Notes: a model not told the origin generated them from the sequence alone. A stretch of 50,886 bases of DNA from JAEHDI01 sp035455185 (GCA_035455185.1 DATIFQ010000432.1:1-50886); one strand, 5' to 3'. Shown: positions 18,187 through 26,691, numbered from the stretch's first letter. Made by a program: numbers and translations.

Positions 18187-19205
18187 TGTTCCCCGCGCTG
18201 TTCCGTACGCAGCAGGGAAGCTGCCACGGCCGTCGCATTCTCGGCCATCAGCCGGAAGTTGTCGGCGACAATCCAGAACCAAAGGCCTCGCGGGTTATTT
18301 CGGTCCCGTGCGATGGAGCCCACGGCAATGCCGCCCTGGCCGGCAATCCCGACATTCGTTGGCGGCTCGACATCAACCCCACGGACGTCCACTTCGGGGG
18401 ACGCCAGCGCGGTGGCAATGGCTTCTGTGTCGGGCGGGTCCTCGAACTCCGCGTGAACGGAAATGCTGTGGCCATGAAAGACAGGCGCCTGAATCAAGCG
18501 GATCGAGGGCATGGGGACGCCGCGAAGCCCCGCGAGGAGAGTCGCCAAGTGCCGCTCTATTCGCTGCTCAATCGAACCCAGAGCTTCCGGGGCTTCACTC
18601 CCATAGCGCGAAAGCATCGCGAAGCTTAGTTGTGTGTCAAAAACGTCCGTCGGCAGAGTCCGGAAGGAGAGAAGACTGACCGTCTGTTTCTGCAGTTCGT
18701 CGAGACCCTGCTGCCCTCTTTCGCTCGCCGGCTCGAAGATATGAGCGATGACGTTCAGCAACTTGGGCGTTCCGGCAAGCCGGCTCAAGAATAGGGAAAG
18801 AGCTATCGCCGCCGGATGCGCGATCACATGGAGTGTTCCTGGTGGCGGGGCATATCCAGGCGGCTCGGCCACAGGTGCTCGCAATCGCGCCGACGGATCC
18901 TCTTCCGTCGCGTAGGTGAGATCGATGATAGCGCCTTGCCGCGTGGACTTCCGGGTCAGTTCCATGGCTTTCCGGCTCGAATCGGGTGAGCCGGCAAGAA
19001 ACGTCACTTGCGCGTCCCTCAGGTTGGTCTCGTCGAGCGGCGTGATCACCGCCGCTTCGCCTCCCTCAGACGTCAGCTTGGCGGTGTCTGCGTCCACGCC
19101 GATCAACTTCACCGAGCGGGCGATTTTCTGCTCGTTGATCAGTTCGCGCAGTTCCCGGCCGATCAGTGACTCTCCACCCACAATTGCTACAGTTCCTGTC
19201 TTCAT
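18183..19205 (-). CDS. Aspartate-semialdehyde dehydrogenase-like (Usg-1-type) protein, catalytic Cys missing
   Basis: 340 residues. The N-terminal Rossmann segment TVAIVGGESLIGRELRELI, the central FEPASERGQQGLDELQKQT helix and the APVFHGHS histidine region follow the ASADH/Usg-1 fold. Where ASADH has the nucleophile in an NC-x-T context, this protein reads IAHPAAIAL (about residues 128-136), with no cysteine. It is therefore unlikely to catalyse the reductive dephosphorylation. It lies between pssA (4 bases) and lptE (ATGA overlap). It may be a structural or regulatory paralogue like E. coli Usg. Role unknown. Confidence 0.85.
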   Translation of the reverse strand: MKTGTVAIVGGESLIGRELRELINEQKIARSVKLIGVDADTAKLTSEGGEAAVITPLDETNLRDAQVTFLAGSPDSSRKAMELTRKSTRQGAIIDLTYATEEDPSARLRAPVAEPPGYAPPPGTLHVIAHPAAIALSLFLSRLAGTPKLLNVIAHIFEPASERGQQGLDELQKQTVSLLSFRTLPTDVFDTQLSFAMLSRYGSEAPEALGSIEQRIERHLATLLAGLRGVPMPSIRLIQAPVFHGHSISVHAEFEDPPDTEAIATALASPEVDVRGVDVEPPTNVGIAGQGGIAVGSIARDRNNPRGLWFWIVADNFRLMAENATAVAASLLRTEQRGEQ

Positions 19206-19209
19206 GCGA

Positions 19210-20103
19210 CTAGCCCGGCAAACTCTCCGTACGTGGGACGGGATGGCGAAGCCGCCTCTTAACAATGCCACCGAGCCGAACGACAATTCCGCTACCCACA
19301 TACGTGACCGCCATCGCCAACAGCACGGGCTCGGGAAAATTCCAGATCAGGTAGAAAAATCCGCCCCAGACAATCACCGTCAACGGAGACCGCGGCGCCA
19401 ACAGTTGCACGTCCTTCATGCTCCTGTACCGCCACGTGCTCACCATCAAGAACGCCAGGAGGGCCATCAGCACCAGCCACGCGAGCGCCAGCGGCCAGTA
19501 CTCGATGGGCGCTGAATCCGCGGCAAACACAATCGCGGCGACGAGCGCGGCAGCCGCCGGGATCGGCAGGCCTACGAAGTACTTTCTGTCCGGCTTCCCC
19601 GGATTCTTTGGGACTGGGTTCTTCTGGACGTTGAACCGCGCCAGCCTGACGGCTCCACAGAGCAGGAAAAGGAAGGCGATGAAGTAGCCCATCTGCCGCA
19701 GGTGATCGGCCACGAACGCCCCCGTCGTCCCATCCACGAACTGGACACCCCAGGAGACCGCCAGAACGGCCGGCGCGACTCCGAAGGTGATCACGTCGGC
19801 AAGCGAGTCCATTTCACGGCCGAAATCGCTGGTTGTATTCGTCATGCGCGCGATCCGGCCATCGAGTCCGTCGAGAAAAACCGCGACGCCGATCGCCTTG
19901 GCAGCCACTTCGAAGTGAGGACTGTGCCCGAGTTGTCCGGAGGCGGCGAGAAGCGCACCCTGGAATGACTTGAGGATCGCGAGGAACCCGAGCAGAGCGT
20001 TCCCTGCCGTGAAGAGCGTCGGGAGCGCATAAGCGGCTCTCCGCGGCCGCCGGTCCGGAGAATTCGGATCGATCAGTCTCTCGGGAAGGCTCAGTCTGCC
20101 CAT
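19210..20103 (-). CDS. pssA: CDP-diacylglycerol-serine O-phosphatidyltransferase
   Basis: 297 residues and about seven hydrophobic segments. The CDP-alcohol phosphotransferase motif is complete: DGLDGRIARM, eight residues to FGREMDSLAD, giving D-G-x2-A-R-x8-G-x3-D-x3-D. It makes phosphatidylserine in the inner membrane from CDP-diacylglycerol. The ATG at 20103 lies inside the end of psd (13-base overlap); a longer frame fully inside psd is rejected. The psd-pssA pair forms the phosphatidylethanolamine pathway. Confidence 0.95.
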   Translation of the reverse strand: MGRLSLPERLIDPNSPDRRPRRAAYALPTLFTAGNALLGFLAILKSFQGALLAASGQLGHSPHFEVAAKAIGVAVFLDGLDGRIARMTNTTSDFGREMDSLADVITFGVAPAVLAVSWGVQFVDGTTGAFVADHLRQMGYFIAFLFLLCGAVRLARFNVQKNPVPKNPGKPDRKYFVGLPIPAAAALVAAIVFAADSAPIEYWPLALAWLVLMALLAFLMVSTWRYRSMKDVQLLAPRSPLTVIVWGGFFYLIWNFPEPVLLAMAVTYVGSGIVVRLGGIVKRRLRHPVPRTESLPG

Positions 20104-20783
20104 CCTGGCTCCAGTCCCTCCGGCGTCATCCGCTCGCCCGCGCGCAATGCGGGCGCAGCGAATTCGCAACGCCACGCGAGCACACTCGATCCCCCCATGA
20201 CGCGCTCTCCTTCTCGCACTTGGATTGCCCATTCCGGGCCGAGCACGACGTCCACGCGTGATCCGAACTTGATCAGGCCAACCCGTTCACCCGTCTGGAC
20301 GACATCGCCGGTTTTCTTCTTGAAAACGACACGGCGTGCGATCAGCCCCGCGATCTGCTTGAAAACGACACGTGTTCCGTCTCCCTGGATCGTGACCTCG
20401 TTCTGTTCGTTCTGGGAAGAGGCTTCCTCCCGGCTGGCAACCAGGAATCGTCCGGGCTTGTATTGAACGTCCGTAATGCATCCCGAAATCGGCGCCCGGT
20501 TGACGTGCACGTCGAAGATATTCAGGAAGATACTGATCCGTGTGTGCGACGGACCCTCTTTCTTTACAGCCACGATCTTGCCGTCCGCCGGAGACACAGC
20601 CACCGCTCCAGCCGGAATCGGGCGCTCGGGATCACGGAAGAAGTAAAGGCAAAAGGCTGCAAGAAGATAGAGCGGGATGCCCCATGCAGGGCGAGTGAAG
20701 TACGAGACCACGCCGCCGCCGGCGGTCAGTGCAAGTGCGTAGTAGATTCCGTCGAGCACCATCGACTGCCACCATTCTCGCAC
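20091..20783 (-). CDS. psd: Phosphatidylserine decarboxylase (short type)
   Basis: 230 residues, the short PSD form also used in archaea and some bacteria. Two N-terminal membrane segments precede YFFRDPERPIPAG and AVSPADGKIV. NIFDVHVNRAPISG and YKPGRFLVA are family motifs. The self-cleavage site that creates the pyruvoyl cofactor is the serine in MGGSSVLA near residue 200. It converts phosphatidylserine to phosphatidylethanolamine. It lies 39 bases after the M20 peptidase gene. Confidence 0.94.
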   Translation of the reverse strand: MREWWQSMVLDGIYYALALTAGGGVVSYFTRPAWGIPLYLLAAFCLYFFRDPERPIPAGAVAVSPADGKIVAVKKEGPSHTRISIFLNIFDVHVNRAPISGCITDVQYKPGRFLVASREEASSQNEQNEVTIQGDGTRVVFKQIAGLIARRVVFKKKTGDVVQTGERVGLIKFGSRVDVVLGPEWAIQVREGERVMGGSSVLAWRCEFAAPALRAGERMTPEGLEPGWAD

Positions 20784-20822
20784 AACGCCAGCAGCACGGA
20801 CCCGGGTCCTCGGTGAGCTTAA

Positions 20823-21962
20823 CTACAACGCAGCCACGAGCTTCGCGAGGAGGGCGGTCCGGTCGGCGATGCGGTCCGCGAGGATGTTTTCGCGTGGCGA
20901 GTGGGCGCCTTCCCCGACCGCGCCCAGCCCGTCGAGGGTCGGGACTCCCAAGGCCGCGGTGAAGTTGCCGTCCGAGCCGCCACCGCTCGTGGATTCTTCA
21001 AGCTCGCGTCCCAGTTCGCCCGCCAGCCGGCGCGCCGTCCGAAATAGACGAACAACACTGGCGGACCGCTCCATGGGCGGACGGTTCACGCCACCCGCCA
21101 CCTCGATGATGCATCGCTTGTCCACGGGCTTCAGGGCCCGGAATTTCCGATCGAGGGCCGCGGCATCGCTCGCCCGCGGCGCCCGGATGTCGAACGTGAC
21201 CCGGGCCTCGTCCGGCACCACGTTCGACCTCGTGCCGCCTGAAATCACACCCGGACTCACTGTGACACCGCGCTCCAACTTCGTGAATCTGGAGACCTTC
21301 CCGATCTGTTGAGCCAGTTCCACGATTGCGTTGGCGCCCGAGGAGAAATCCAGACCGGCGTGCGCCGACCGGCCTCGGACGATCATCGTGTAATCGCCGA
21401 CACCCTTTCGCGCGGTTTTCAGCTTTCCTTCGAGCCCGGTGGCGGGCTCGAGCACCAGGACCGCTTCGCTCTTACGAGCTTCCCGCTCGATTAGAGCACG
21501 GGAAGAGTCGCTTCCCACCTCCTCGTCCGAGTTCACCAACAGTACGACTCTGTGGCTCACCGGCGTCTCTAGTGCCCGCAACGCCCGTATCGCGAAAACG
21601 AAGAAGGCAAGCCCCCCCTTCATGTCCAGTGCGCCCGGGCCCCAGATCCTCCCATCCGCCTCCCGGAACGGCATTCGGGCAAGCGTGCCGGTCGTGTAAA
21701 CCGTATCCGAGTGGCCGATCGCAAGAATCTGGCCGGACTTTCGACGCCCGGGCAGCTCGAATTCACAGCGAAGGTGGTTTCCGAATCGCCCCCCGGGAAA
21801 TGTTCTGGTTTCCGCGATGTCCGAGACGGCGCCGGCAAACAGTTCAACGAAACAATTTACGGCTGCCGGATCGTCACTCGGCGACTCGCACTCGACGAGG
21901 CGCCGGATGAACCCGACGATCTCCGACTGCCGCGACTGCGCAAAAGAGAGGTGGCTGTCCAT
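20823..21962 (-). CDS. M20-family metallopeptidase (carboxypeptidase G2/glutamate carboxypeptidase type)
   Basis: 379 residues, no signal peptide. Zinc motifs are GHSDTVY (His, Asp), WGPGALDMKGGL (bridging Asp), VNSDEEVGSDSS (Glu pair) and a distal Glu/His region. A lid domain (about 175-285) begins at KGVGDYTMIVRGRSAHAG. Members remove C-terminal glutamate or hydrolyse other N-acyl amino acids and dipeptides. It is first in the operon with psd, pssA, usg-like, lptE and holA. A TATTAT -10-like box lies 8 bases before the ATG with no Shine-Dalgarno sequence. Confidence 0.9.
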   Translation of the reverse strand: MDSHLSFAQSRQSEIVGFIRRLVECESPSDDPAAVNCFVELFAGAVSDIAETRTFPGGRFGNHLRCEFELPGRRKSGQILAIGHSDTVYTTGTLARMPFREADGRIWGPGALDMKGGLAFFVFAIRALRALETPVSHRVVLLVNSDEEVGSDSSRALIEREARKSEAVLVLEPATGLEGKLKTARKGVGDYTMIVRGRSAHAGLDFSSGANAIVELAQQIGKVSRFTKLERGVTVSPGVISGGTRSNVVPDEARVTFDIRAPRASDAAALDRKFRALKPVDKRCIIEVAGGVNRPPMERSASVVRLFRTARRLAGELGRELEESTSGGGSDGNFTAALGVPTLDGLGAVGEGAHSPRENILADRIADRTALLAKLVAAL

Positions 21963-21986
21963 CGCTTGCTATAATAGCCAGTCCAC
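21963..21986. promoter_or_regulatory. 24-bp divergent promoter between M20 peptidase and fabZ
   Basis: Plus strand: TGC + TATAAT (21970-21975), an extended -10 ending 11 bases before the fabZ ATG. Minus strand: TATTAT (21971-21976) ending 8 bases before the M20 ATG. The two boxes overlap almost completely. Neither side has space for a ribosome-binding site. No -35 is visible for fabZ. Confidence 0.65.
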
Positions 21987-22439
21987 ATGCCAGTCCTCGA
22001 CATTGAAGCCATCCGCAACATCCTGCCGCACCGTTATCCGATGCTCCTGGTGGACCGCATCCTCGAGTTGGAGCCGGAGCGGATCGTCGGAATCAAGAAC
22101 GTCACTGTCAACGAACCGTTCTTTGCCGGCCACTTCCCGGCGTTTCCCGTGATGCCCGGTGTCCTGATCGTCGAGGCCATGGCGCAGGTGGCGGGCGTGC
22201 TCGTGCTGAAGGAGATCGGTGACCGGCAAGACAAACTTGTCCTGCTCGCCTCGATCGAGAAGGCGAAATTCCGCAGGCCGGTGTTGCCGGGAGACCAGTT
22301 GCGTATCGAGATGAAGGTCGGCAAACGGAAGGCCAGCGTGGCGCTGATGTACGGAGAAGCCACCGTTGACGGGGTGGTGGTGGCGGAGGCCGAGGTGCTC
22401 TGTAAACTGGCCGACCGCGAGCAGAAAAAGAACCCCTGA
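21987..22439 (+). CDS. fabZ: 3-hydroxyacyl-ACP dehydratase
   Basis: 150 residues. The hot-dog-fold dehydratase motifs are HRYPMLLVDRI, the catalytic histidine in FAGHFPAFPVMPG and the glutamate in LIVEAMAQVAG. It dehydrates 3-hydroxyacyl-ACP in fatty-acid elongation and competes with LpxA/LpxD for the 3-hydroxyacyl pool. It is first in the lipid A block fabZ-lpxA-lpxI. Confidence 0.97.
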   Translation: MPVLDIEAIRNILPHRYPMLLVDRILELEPERIVGIKNVTVNEPFFAGHFPAFPVMPGVLIVEAMAQVAGVLVLKEIGDRQDKLVLLASIEKAKFRRPVLPGDQLRIEMKVGKRKASVALMYGEATVDGVVVAEAEVLCKLADREQKKNP

Positions 22440-22449
22440 TTCAGCCCGA

Positions 22450-23226
22450 ATGCCAGTTCATCCCACGGCGATCATCCATCCCCAAGCCCGGGTTGCGGAG
22501 AGCGCCGATATTGGTCCCTACTGCGTTATCGGAGCGGAAGTCTCGATCGGCGCCGGGACCCGGCTCATGGCTCACGTTTACATGGAAGGGCCGACCGCCA
22601 TCGGCGAAGACAACACGTTCTTCCCGTATTCCACGGTCGGCGTCGCTTCTCAGGACCTGAAGTACAAGGGCGAGCGGGCGGAGACGCGCGTCGGCAACCG
22701 CAACCGGATTCGCGAGTTTGTGACCATCCACCGCGGCACCGAAGGTGGAGGCCTGCTGACCGAAATCGGCGACGACAACCTGCTGATGGCTTACGTCCAC
22801 ATCGCCCATGATGTGCGCGTCGGCAACCAGACCGTGCTGGCCAACGGCGTCACGGCGGGAGGGCACGTCCTGATTGGTGACTGGGCAGTCGTCGGAGCGT
22901 TCACGGGATTGCACCAGTTCTGCCGAGTGGGCCGGCACTCGATGATCGGCGGATACAGCGTCATCACCCAGGACGTGATGCCGTTCGCAACGATCGTGAG
23001 CGACCGTGAAACGAAGGTGTTCGGCGCGAACAAAACCGGTCTCGAACGACGGGGCTTTCCCGACGCCTCGATCGACGCGATCAACAAAGCCATCCGGCTG
23101 CTGACCCGATCGGGCTTGAATGTTTCTCAGGCTATCGATCGTATTCAGTCGGAAATGCCGGCGTGTTCGGAAGTCGAAGAGATGCTGGAGTTCATCCGGG
23201 GCTCCGAGCGCGGTGTAATCAGGTAG
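22450..23226 (+). CDS. lpxA: UDP-N-acetylglucosamine O-acyltransferase
   Basis: 258 residues, a left-handed beta-helix with hexapeptide repeats from MPVHPTAIIHPQARVAESADIG onward. The catalytic histidine region is MAYVHIAHDVRVGNQ, and HQFCRVGRHSMIGGYS is also canonical. It performs the first step of lipid A synthesis. The start at 22450 is ten bases after the fabZ stop; the longer frame overlapping fabZ is rejected. Confidence 0.97.
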   Translation: MPVHPTAIIHPQARVAESADIGPYCVIGAEVSIGAGTRLMAHVYMEGPTAIGEDNTFFPYSTVGVASQDLKYKGERAETRVGNRNRIREFVTIHRGTEGGGLLTEIGDDNLLMAYVHIAHDVRVGNQTVLANGVTAGGHVLIGDWAVVGAFTGLHQFCRVGRHSMIGGYSVITQDVMPFATIVSDRETKVFGANKTGLERRGFPDASIDAINKAIRLLTRSGLNVSQAIDRIQSEMPACSEVEEMLEFIRGSERGVIR

Positions 23227-23243
23227 AACTCCTTGTCGTTCCC

Positions 23244-24056
23244 ATGAAGTACGCTCTCATCGCGGGCAACGGCCGCTTTCCGATCCTCGCCCTCGAGGAA
23301 GCCGGAAAGCTGGGTCACGAGGTCGTCGCCATCGGCATTCGTGAAGAAGCGGCACCCGAGATCGAAACGCTGGCGTCGCGCTGCTTTTGGATCTCTCTAG
23401 GCCAGTTGAGCCGGCTGATCGAGATCCTCAAGAGCGAAGGTGTCAGCGAAGTCGTCATGGCCGGTCAGGTCAAGCACGCGCAGATCTTTTCTTCGATCCG
23501 CCCGGACTGGCGACTGCTCAAGCTGCTGACATCGCTGCGTCAGAAGAATACCGATGCCCTGATCGGCGGTGTTGCGAAAGTCCTCGAAGACGAGGGCATA
23601 CGCCTGGTTGATTCGACCTTCCTCCTCAAGCCGTTACTGGCGGGGGAGGGGGTGCTGTCGCGGCGCAAGCCCGAGGACGACGAAGAAGCCGACCTCGCAT
23701 ACGGCCGCCGCGTGGGCAATGCATTGGCCGATTTCGACGTCGGCCAGAGCGTCGCCGTAGCCGAGCGCGCCTGTGTCGCCGTCGAGGCGATGGAGGGAAC
23801 CGACGCCATGCTGCGGCGGGCGGCGGGCTTGGTGAACGGGCGGCCGCTGCGCCTCGTCAAGGTGTCGCGCCGCCGCAAACACCTGCTGTTCGACGTGCCC
23901 GTGGCTGGTCCCGCCACCATCGCCGTCATGCGCGAGACCGGTACCACGGCGTTATCCGTCGACGCCGGCCGCACGCTGCTGCTCGACCGCGACGAGATGA
24001 TCGGCGCCGCCGATGCCGCTGGTATCACCTTGATTGGTTGCCCGCCCGAAGAGTAG
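23244..24056 (+). CDS. lpxI: UDP-2,3-diacylglucosamine pyrophosphatase LpxI (DUF1009)
   Basis: 270 residues from MKYALIAGNGRFPILALEEA. The C-terminal DUF1009 domain includes GQSVAVAERACVAVEAMEGTDAMLRRA, VKVSRRRKHLLFDVPVAGPATI and DRDEMIGAADAAGI. LpxI cleaves UDP-2,3-diacyl-GlcN to lipid X, replacing LpxH. It lies 17 bases after lpxA and before a Gfo/Idh oxidoreductase. No lpxB follows inside this cluster. Confidence 0.94.
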   Translation: MKYALIAGNGRFPILALEEAGKLGHEVVAIGIREEAAPEIETLASRCFWISLGQLSRLIEILKSEGVSEVVMAGQVKHAQIFSSIRPDWRLLKLLTSLRQKNTDALIGGVAKVLEDEGIRLVDSTFLLKPLLAGEGVLSRRKPEDDEEADLAYGRRVGNALADFDVGQSVAVAERACVAVEAMEGTDAMLRRAAGLVNGRPLRLVKVSRRRKHLLFDVPVAGPATIAVMRETGTTALSVDAGRTLLLDRDEMIGAADAAGITLIGCPPEE

Positions 24057-24133
24057 CGCGGGGGGCGTTCTCCGTGTCGCCGTCCGATCTCCCGCCATGA
24101 TACTGTCGGGGTGATGTTCATTCCGGAGGTACG

Positions 24134-25096
24134 GTGAATAAGATTCGAGCTGCCGTCGTCGGCGCCGGGCAGTTTGGGCGGAATCACATGCGCGTGATTC
24201 ACGGCTCCCCACGCGCGGAACTGGTCGCGGTCGTCGACATCGATCCGGAGCGCGCGGCCGAGGCGGCAGCGCCTTACGGGTGTCGGGCGCTTACAGATCT
24301 TGCCGCTCTGAACGGGAGCGTTGATGCGGCCATCGTGGCCACGCCGACTAGCGCTCATGTCGACGTCGCCCTTGCTCTGATGAACGCCGGCATTGACGTT
24401 CTCGTCGAAAAACCCATCGCGCGGGATCTTACCTCGGCACGCTACCTGGCTGAGGCTGCGGAGAGCAGCCGCCGGATCTTACAGGTGGGCCACCTGGAAC
24501 GTTTCAACCCGGCCGTCTCGGCGCTCTCCGCGAACGTACGTCTTCCGTTATTCTTTGAGGTGCATCGCCTCAGCCAGTTCACGCCGCGCAGTCTCGACAT
24601 TGACGTCGTGCTGGACCTAATGATCCACGACATCGACATCGTGCTGTCGATGGTCGGCTGCATGCCTGAGGAAATTCGCGCAGCGGGCATCTCGATCCTC
24701 ACGCCAAAGGTCGACATCGCGAACGTGCGGCTCTCATTCCCCGGGGGGTGCGTCGCCAACCTTACTGCAAGCCGTGTGTCGACAGAGCGTGTCCGCAAAC
24801 TTCGGCTCTTTCAACCGAGCGAGTATCTGTCGATCGACTATGGACGTCAGGAAGCCTTTTCACTGTCGGTGACGCCGGATCGCCGGATCGCGCCGAGAAC
24901 GCTCACGGTCCAAAAAAACGAGCCGTTGCAGCTCGAACTCGAGCACTTCTTCGAAAGTGTCGAAACCCGCAGACCGCCGCGAGTCGGCGGCCGTGATGCC
25001 GTGCGCGCGCTCGAGGTCGCGTTGGGCATTCTTGGTAAAATTGAAGAGCACTCCCGGGTGGTGGCCCAATCCCTCGCATCCGCGCAGAAAGGTTAG
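24134..25096 (+). CDS. Gfo/Idh/MocA oxidoreductase in the lipid A cluster
   Basis: 320 residues. Starts at GTG (24134) with GGAGG at 24125-24129. The N-terminal NAD motif VVGAGQFGRNHMRVIH, the signature DVLVEKPIARDL and LQVGHLERFNPAV are typical. Members of this family next to lpxA include GnnA, the UDP-GlcNAc 3-dehydrogenase that leads to amide-linked lipid A, so a role in UDP-sugar modification is plausible. The matching aminotransferase (gnnB-type) is not seen here. Cytoplasmic. Confidence 0.85.
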   Translation: MNKIRAAVVGAGQFGRNHMRVIHGSPRAELVAVVDIDPERAAEAAAPYGCRALTDLAALNGSVDAAIVATPTSAHVDVALALMNAGIDVLVEKPIARDLTSARYLAEAAESSRRILQVGHLERFNPAVSALSANVRLPLFFEVHRLSQFTPRSLDIDVVLDLMIHDIDIVLSMVGCMPEEIRAAGISILTPKVDIANVRLSFPGGCVANLTASRVSTERVRKLRLFQPSEYLSIDYGRQEAFSLSVTPDRRIAPRTLTVQKNEPLQLELEHFFESVETRRPPRVGGRDAVRALEVALGILGKIEEHSRVVAQSLASAQKG

Positions 25097-25105
25097 ATGT
25101 AGGCC

Positions 25106-26167
25106 TTGGACCCGCCTCTCCAGGCATATGACGAGGAACTGAGGCTCTTCCCCGACTGGAAGAGCCAAGAGGTCAGCGTGCGCTCGTTGCGCCCCTTCGC
25201 GGCCTCGCTTGTCCTGCACGCCATAGCCATCAGCGGGCTGCTTTTGTTGCCCGCCGGCTCTGTTCTAGACCGCTCCGGTCCGCGGACCCTCGCCCAGTTG
25301 CCCGAACCGTTCAAGCTCGTGGAGCCGCCGCTCGAGCTGACCCAGACGGAACCGAACCGGGGGAAGGCCAGCAAGAGCGTCGACCTGGAAGCACTTCTAC
25401 CCCGGCCGCCCCTTCAGCTTCCTCCTGCGCTTCCGTCGACGACCAGGCCCGCTGCGCGAGTCCTTGCGCCGCCATCCCCTCCCACTCCAGAGGTCGCGGC
25501 GCTTCCGGAGCCACCAAAGATCGACACAGCCGGGAGCAGGCTCGCACAGCCCTCCGTACAGCCTCCCGGCAGCTTGACCGCGTCTCCCCCGCAGATCCAG
25601 ACAGAAGAGAAGCCGAAGCTCGCTTTTGAGAGGCCGGGTTCTCCTGCCGGCGAGCCGGGTTCGGAAGGTCGCCAGTTGGCGCGGCTCGCCCCGCCCGGCG
25701 GTTCCGTCTCCGAGGTCGGACGAGAGCTCGCGGGCGGACGCTCGGCTGGGGGGTTGGTCGTGGGAGATCTGGGAGAAGGCATCGGCGGGCTGGGCGAAGG
25801 TCTGAACCTTCCGCCGTCGCCCGGCCGGTCCGGCAGTTCGCTCGAACTGCTGAGCGACCCGATGGGAGTCGACTTCCGCCCCTACCTGATCAAGGTCCTC
25901 TCCGCGGTGCGCCGGAACTGGTTTGCGGTGATGCCGGAGAGCGCCAAACTAGGGCGCCGCGGGAGGGTGGTGATCCAATTCGCCGTCAGCCGGGACGGAA
26001 GCGTGCCCAAACTAGTGATCGCTACCCCCTCCGGTACCGACGCGCTGGACCGGGCGGCTGTGGCTGGCGTCAGCGCGTCGAACCCGTTCCCGCCGCTGCC
26101 TGTAGAGTTTCGCGGTGGGAGTGTTCGTCTTCAGTTCGTCTTTCTTTACAACCTCAAGTCAAACTGA
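25106..26167 (+). CDS. TonB-like energy transducer protein
   Basis: 353 residues. Its start is a TTG at 25106, nine bases after the preceding stop; no in-frame ATG exists nearby, so the exact start is uncertain. About 30 cytoplasmic residues lead to one membrane segment (SLVLHAIAISGLLLLPAG). A long proline-rich periplasmic spacer (LPRPPLQLPPALP, PSPPTPEVAALPEPP) follows, then a TonB C-terminal domain (about 255-350: DFRPYLIKVLSAVRRNWFAV, GRVVIQFAVSRDGSVPKLVI). It would couple the proton gradient to outer-membrane receptors. No exbB/exbD is adjacent. Confidence 0.85.
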   Translation: MDPPLQAYDEELRLFPDWKSQEVSVRSLRPFAASLVLHAIAISGLLLLPAGSVLDRSGPRTLAQLPEPFKLVEPPLELTQTEPNRGKASKSVDLEALLPRPPLQLPPALPSTTRPAARVLAPPSPPTPEVAALPEPPKIDTAGSRLAQPSVQPPGSLTASPPQIQTEEKPKLAFERPGSPAGEPGSEGRQLARLAPPGGSVSEVGRELAGGRSAGGLVVGDLGEGIGGLGEGLNLPPSPGRSGSSLELLSDPMGVDFRPYLIKVLSAVRRNWFAVMPESAKLGRRGRVVIQFAVSRDGSVPKLVIATPSGTDALDRAAVAGVSASNPFPPLPVEFRGGSVRLQFVFLYNLKSN

Positions 26168-26258
26168 GCGCCGCGAGCGCGGCCCGGAGTGTTCCCGAAG
26201 TGTCCCCGGTTTTTCACAGCCTCCTGTCTTCTCTTCGTGGGAGAATCGAGGTTCCACA

Positions 26259-26411
26259 ATGAAGGGCCGTCTGCTTGCCGCGACACTCTGCTACGTAATC
26301 CTTGGCGCCGTCGCCACGTTGACCCTCGGCGGGAAGCCTCTCGCCTTTGTTCTGCTCTTTCTCGCCGCGCTTGCCGTCAAAACCTGGATCCATTCCGTCC
26401 GGAGCGAGTAG
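26259..26411 (+). CDS. Small 50-residue membrane protein
   Basis: Begins MKGRLLAATLCYVILGAVATL and continues with a second hydrophobic stretch (LAFVLLFLAALAVKTW), so two membrane helices in a hairpin are likely. GAGG lies 8 bases before the ATG. It is read in the same direction as the TonB-like gene 91 bases upstream. I do not recognise a family. The coding call rests on the ribosome site and the clean two-helix pattern. Confidence 0.5.
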   Translation: MKGRLLAATLCYVILGAVATLTLGGKPLAFVLLFLAALAVKTWIHSVRSE

Positions 26412-26415
26412 CATC

Positions 26416-26451
26416 CGTTCCAAATTGAAACACGGCGTTCCAAACCGAAAC
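26416..26451. repeat. Two 16-bp direct repeats, 20 bp apart
   Basis: CGTTCCAAATTGAAAC (26416-26431) and CGTTCCAAACCGAAAC (26436-26451), 14 of 16 identical and spaced by exactly two helical turns. Each has partial dyad symmetry (GTTCCAA / TTGAAAC). This looks like a tandem operator. It lies 240 bases upstream of the sigma-factor gene. The rest of 26452-26691 holds a short GGACT/AGTCC hairpin and no recognisable promoter. Confidence 0.45.
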
Positions 26452-26691
26452 CTGGAGTGGCCGGAGCGCGTTCAAAACAGGACTCCCTAGTCCATGCTAC
26501 TCATCGCCTGATCGTCCCCTTTTTCGGCTAACTCGTTGTATCACCGTCAGGTGTTCACCGTAGTCCCTCGTCTGTGATGTTGGCCCTGGATGTGCTTTTT
26601 CTTCTCCACGTCGGGCCGTTCAACCCGACGTCGCGATTCCGGGAGTACCGGGGATCGAATCCGCCGAAAAGAAAAAAGAAGGGTCATCGAC

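Noticed and set aside
18186..18282. Longer N-terminus for LptE reading into the preceding gene.
   Set aside because: It would put 32 polar residues before the lipoprotein signal, and the ATGA overlap gives a natural start.
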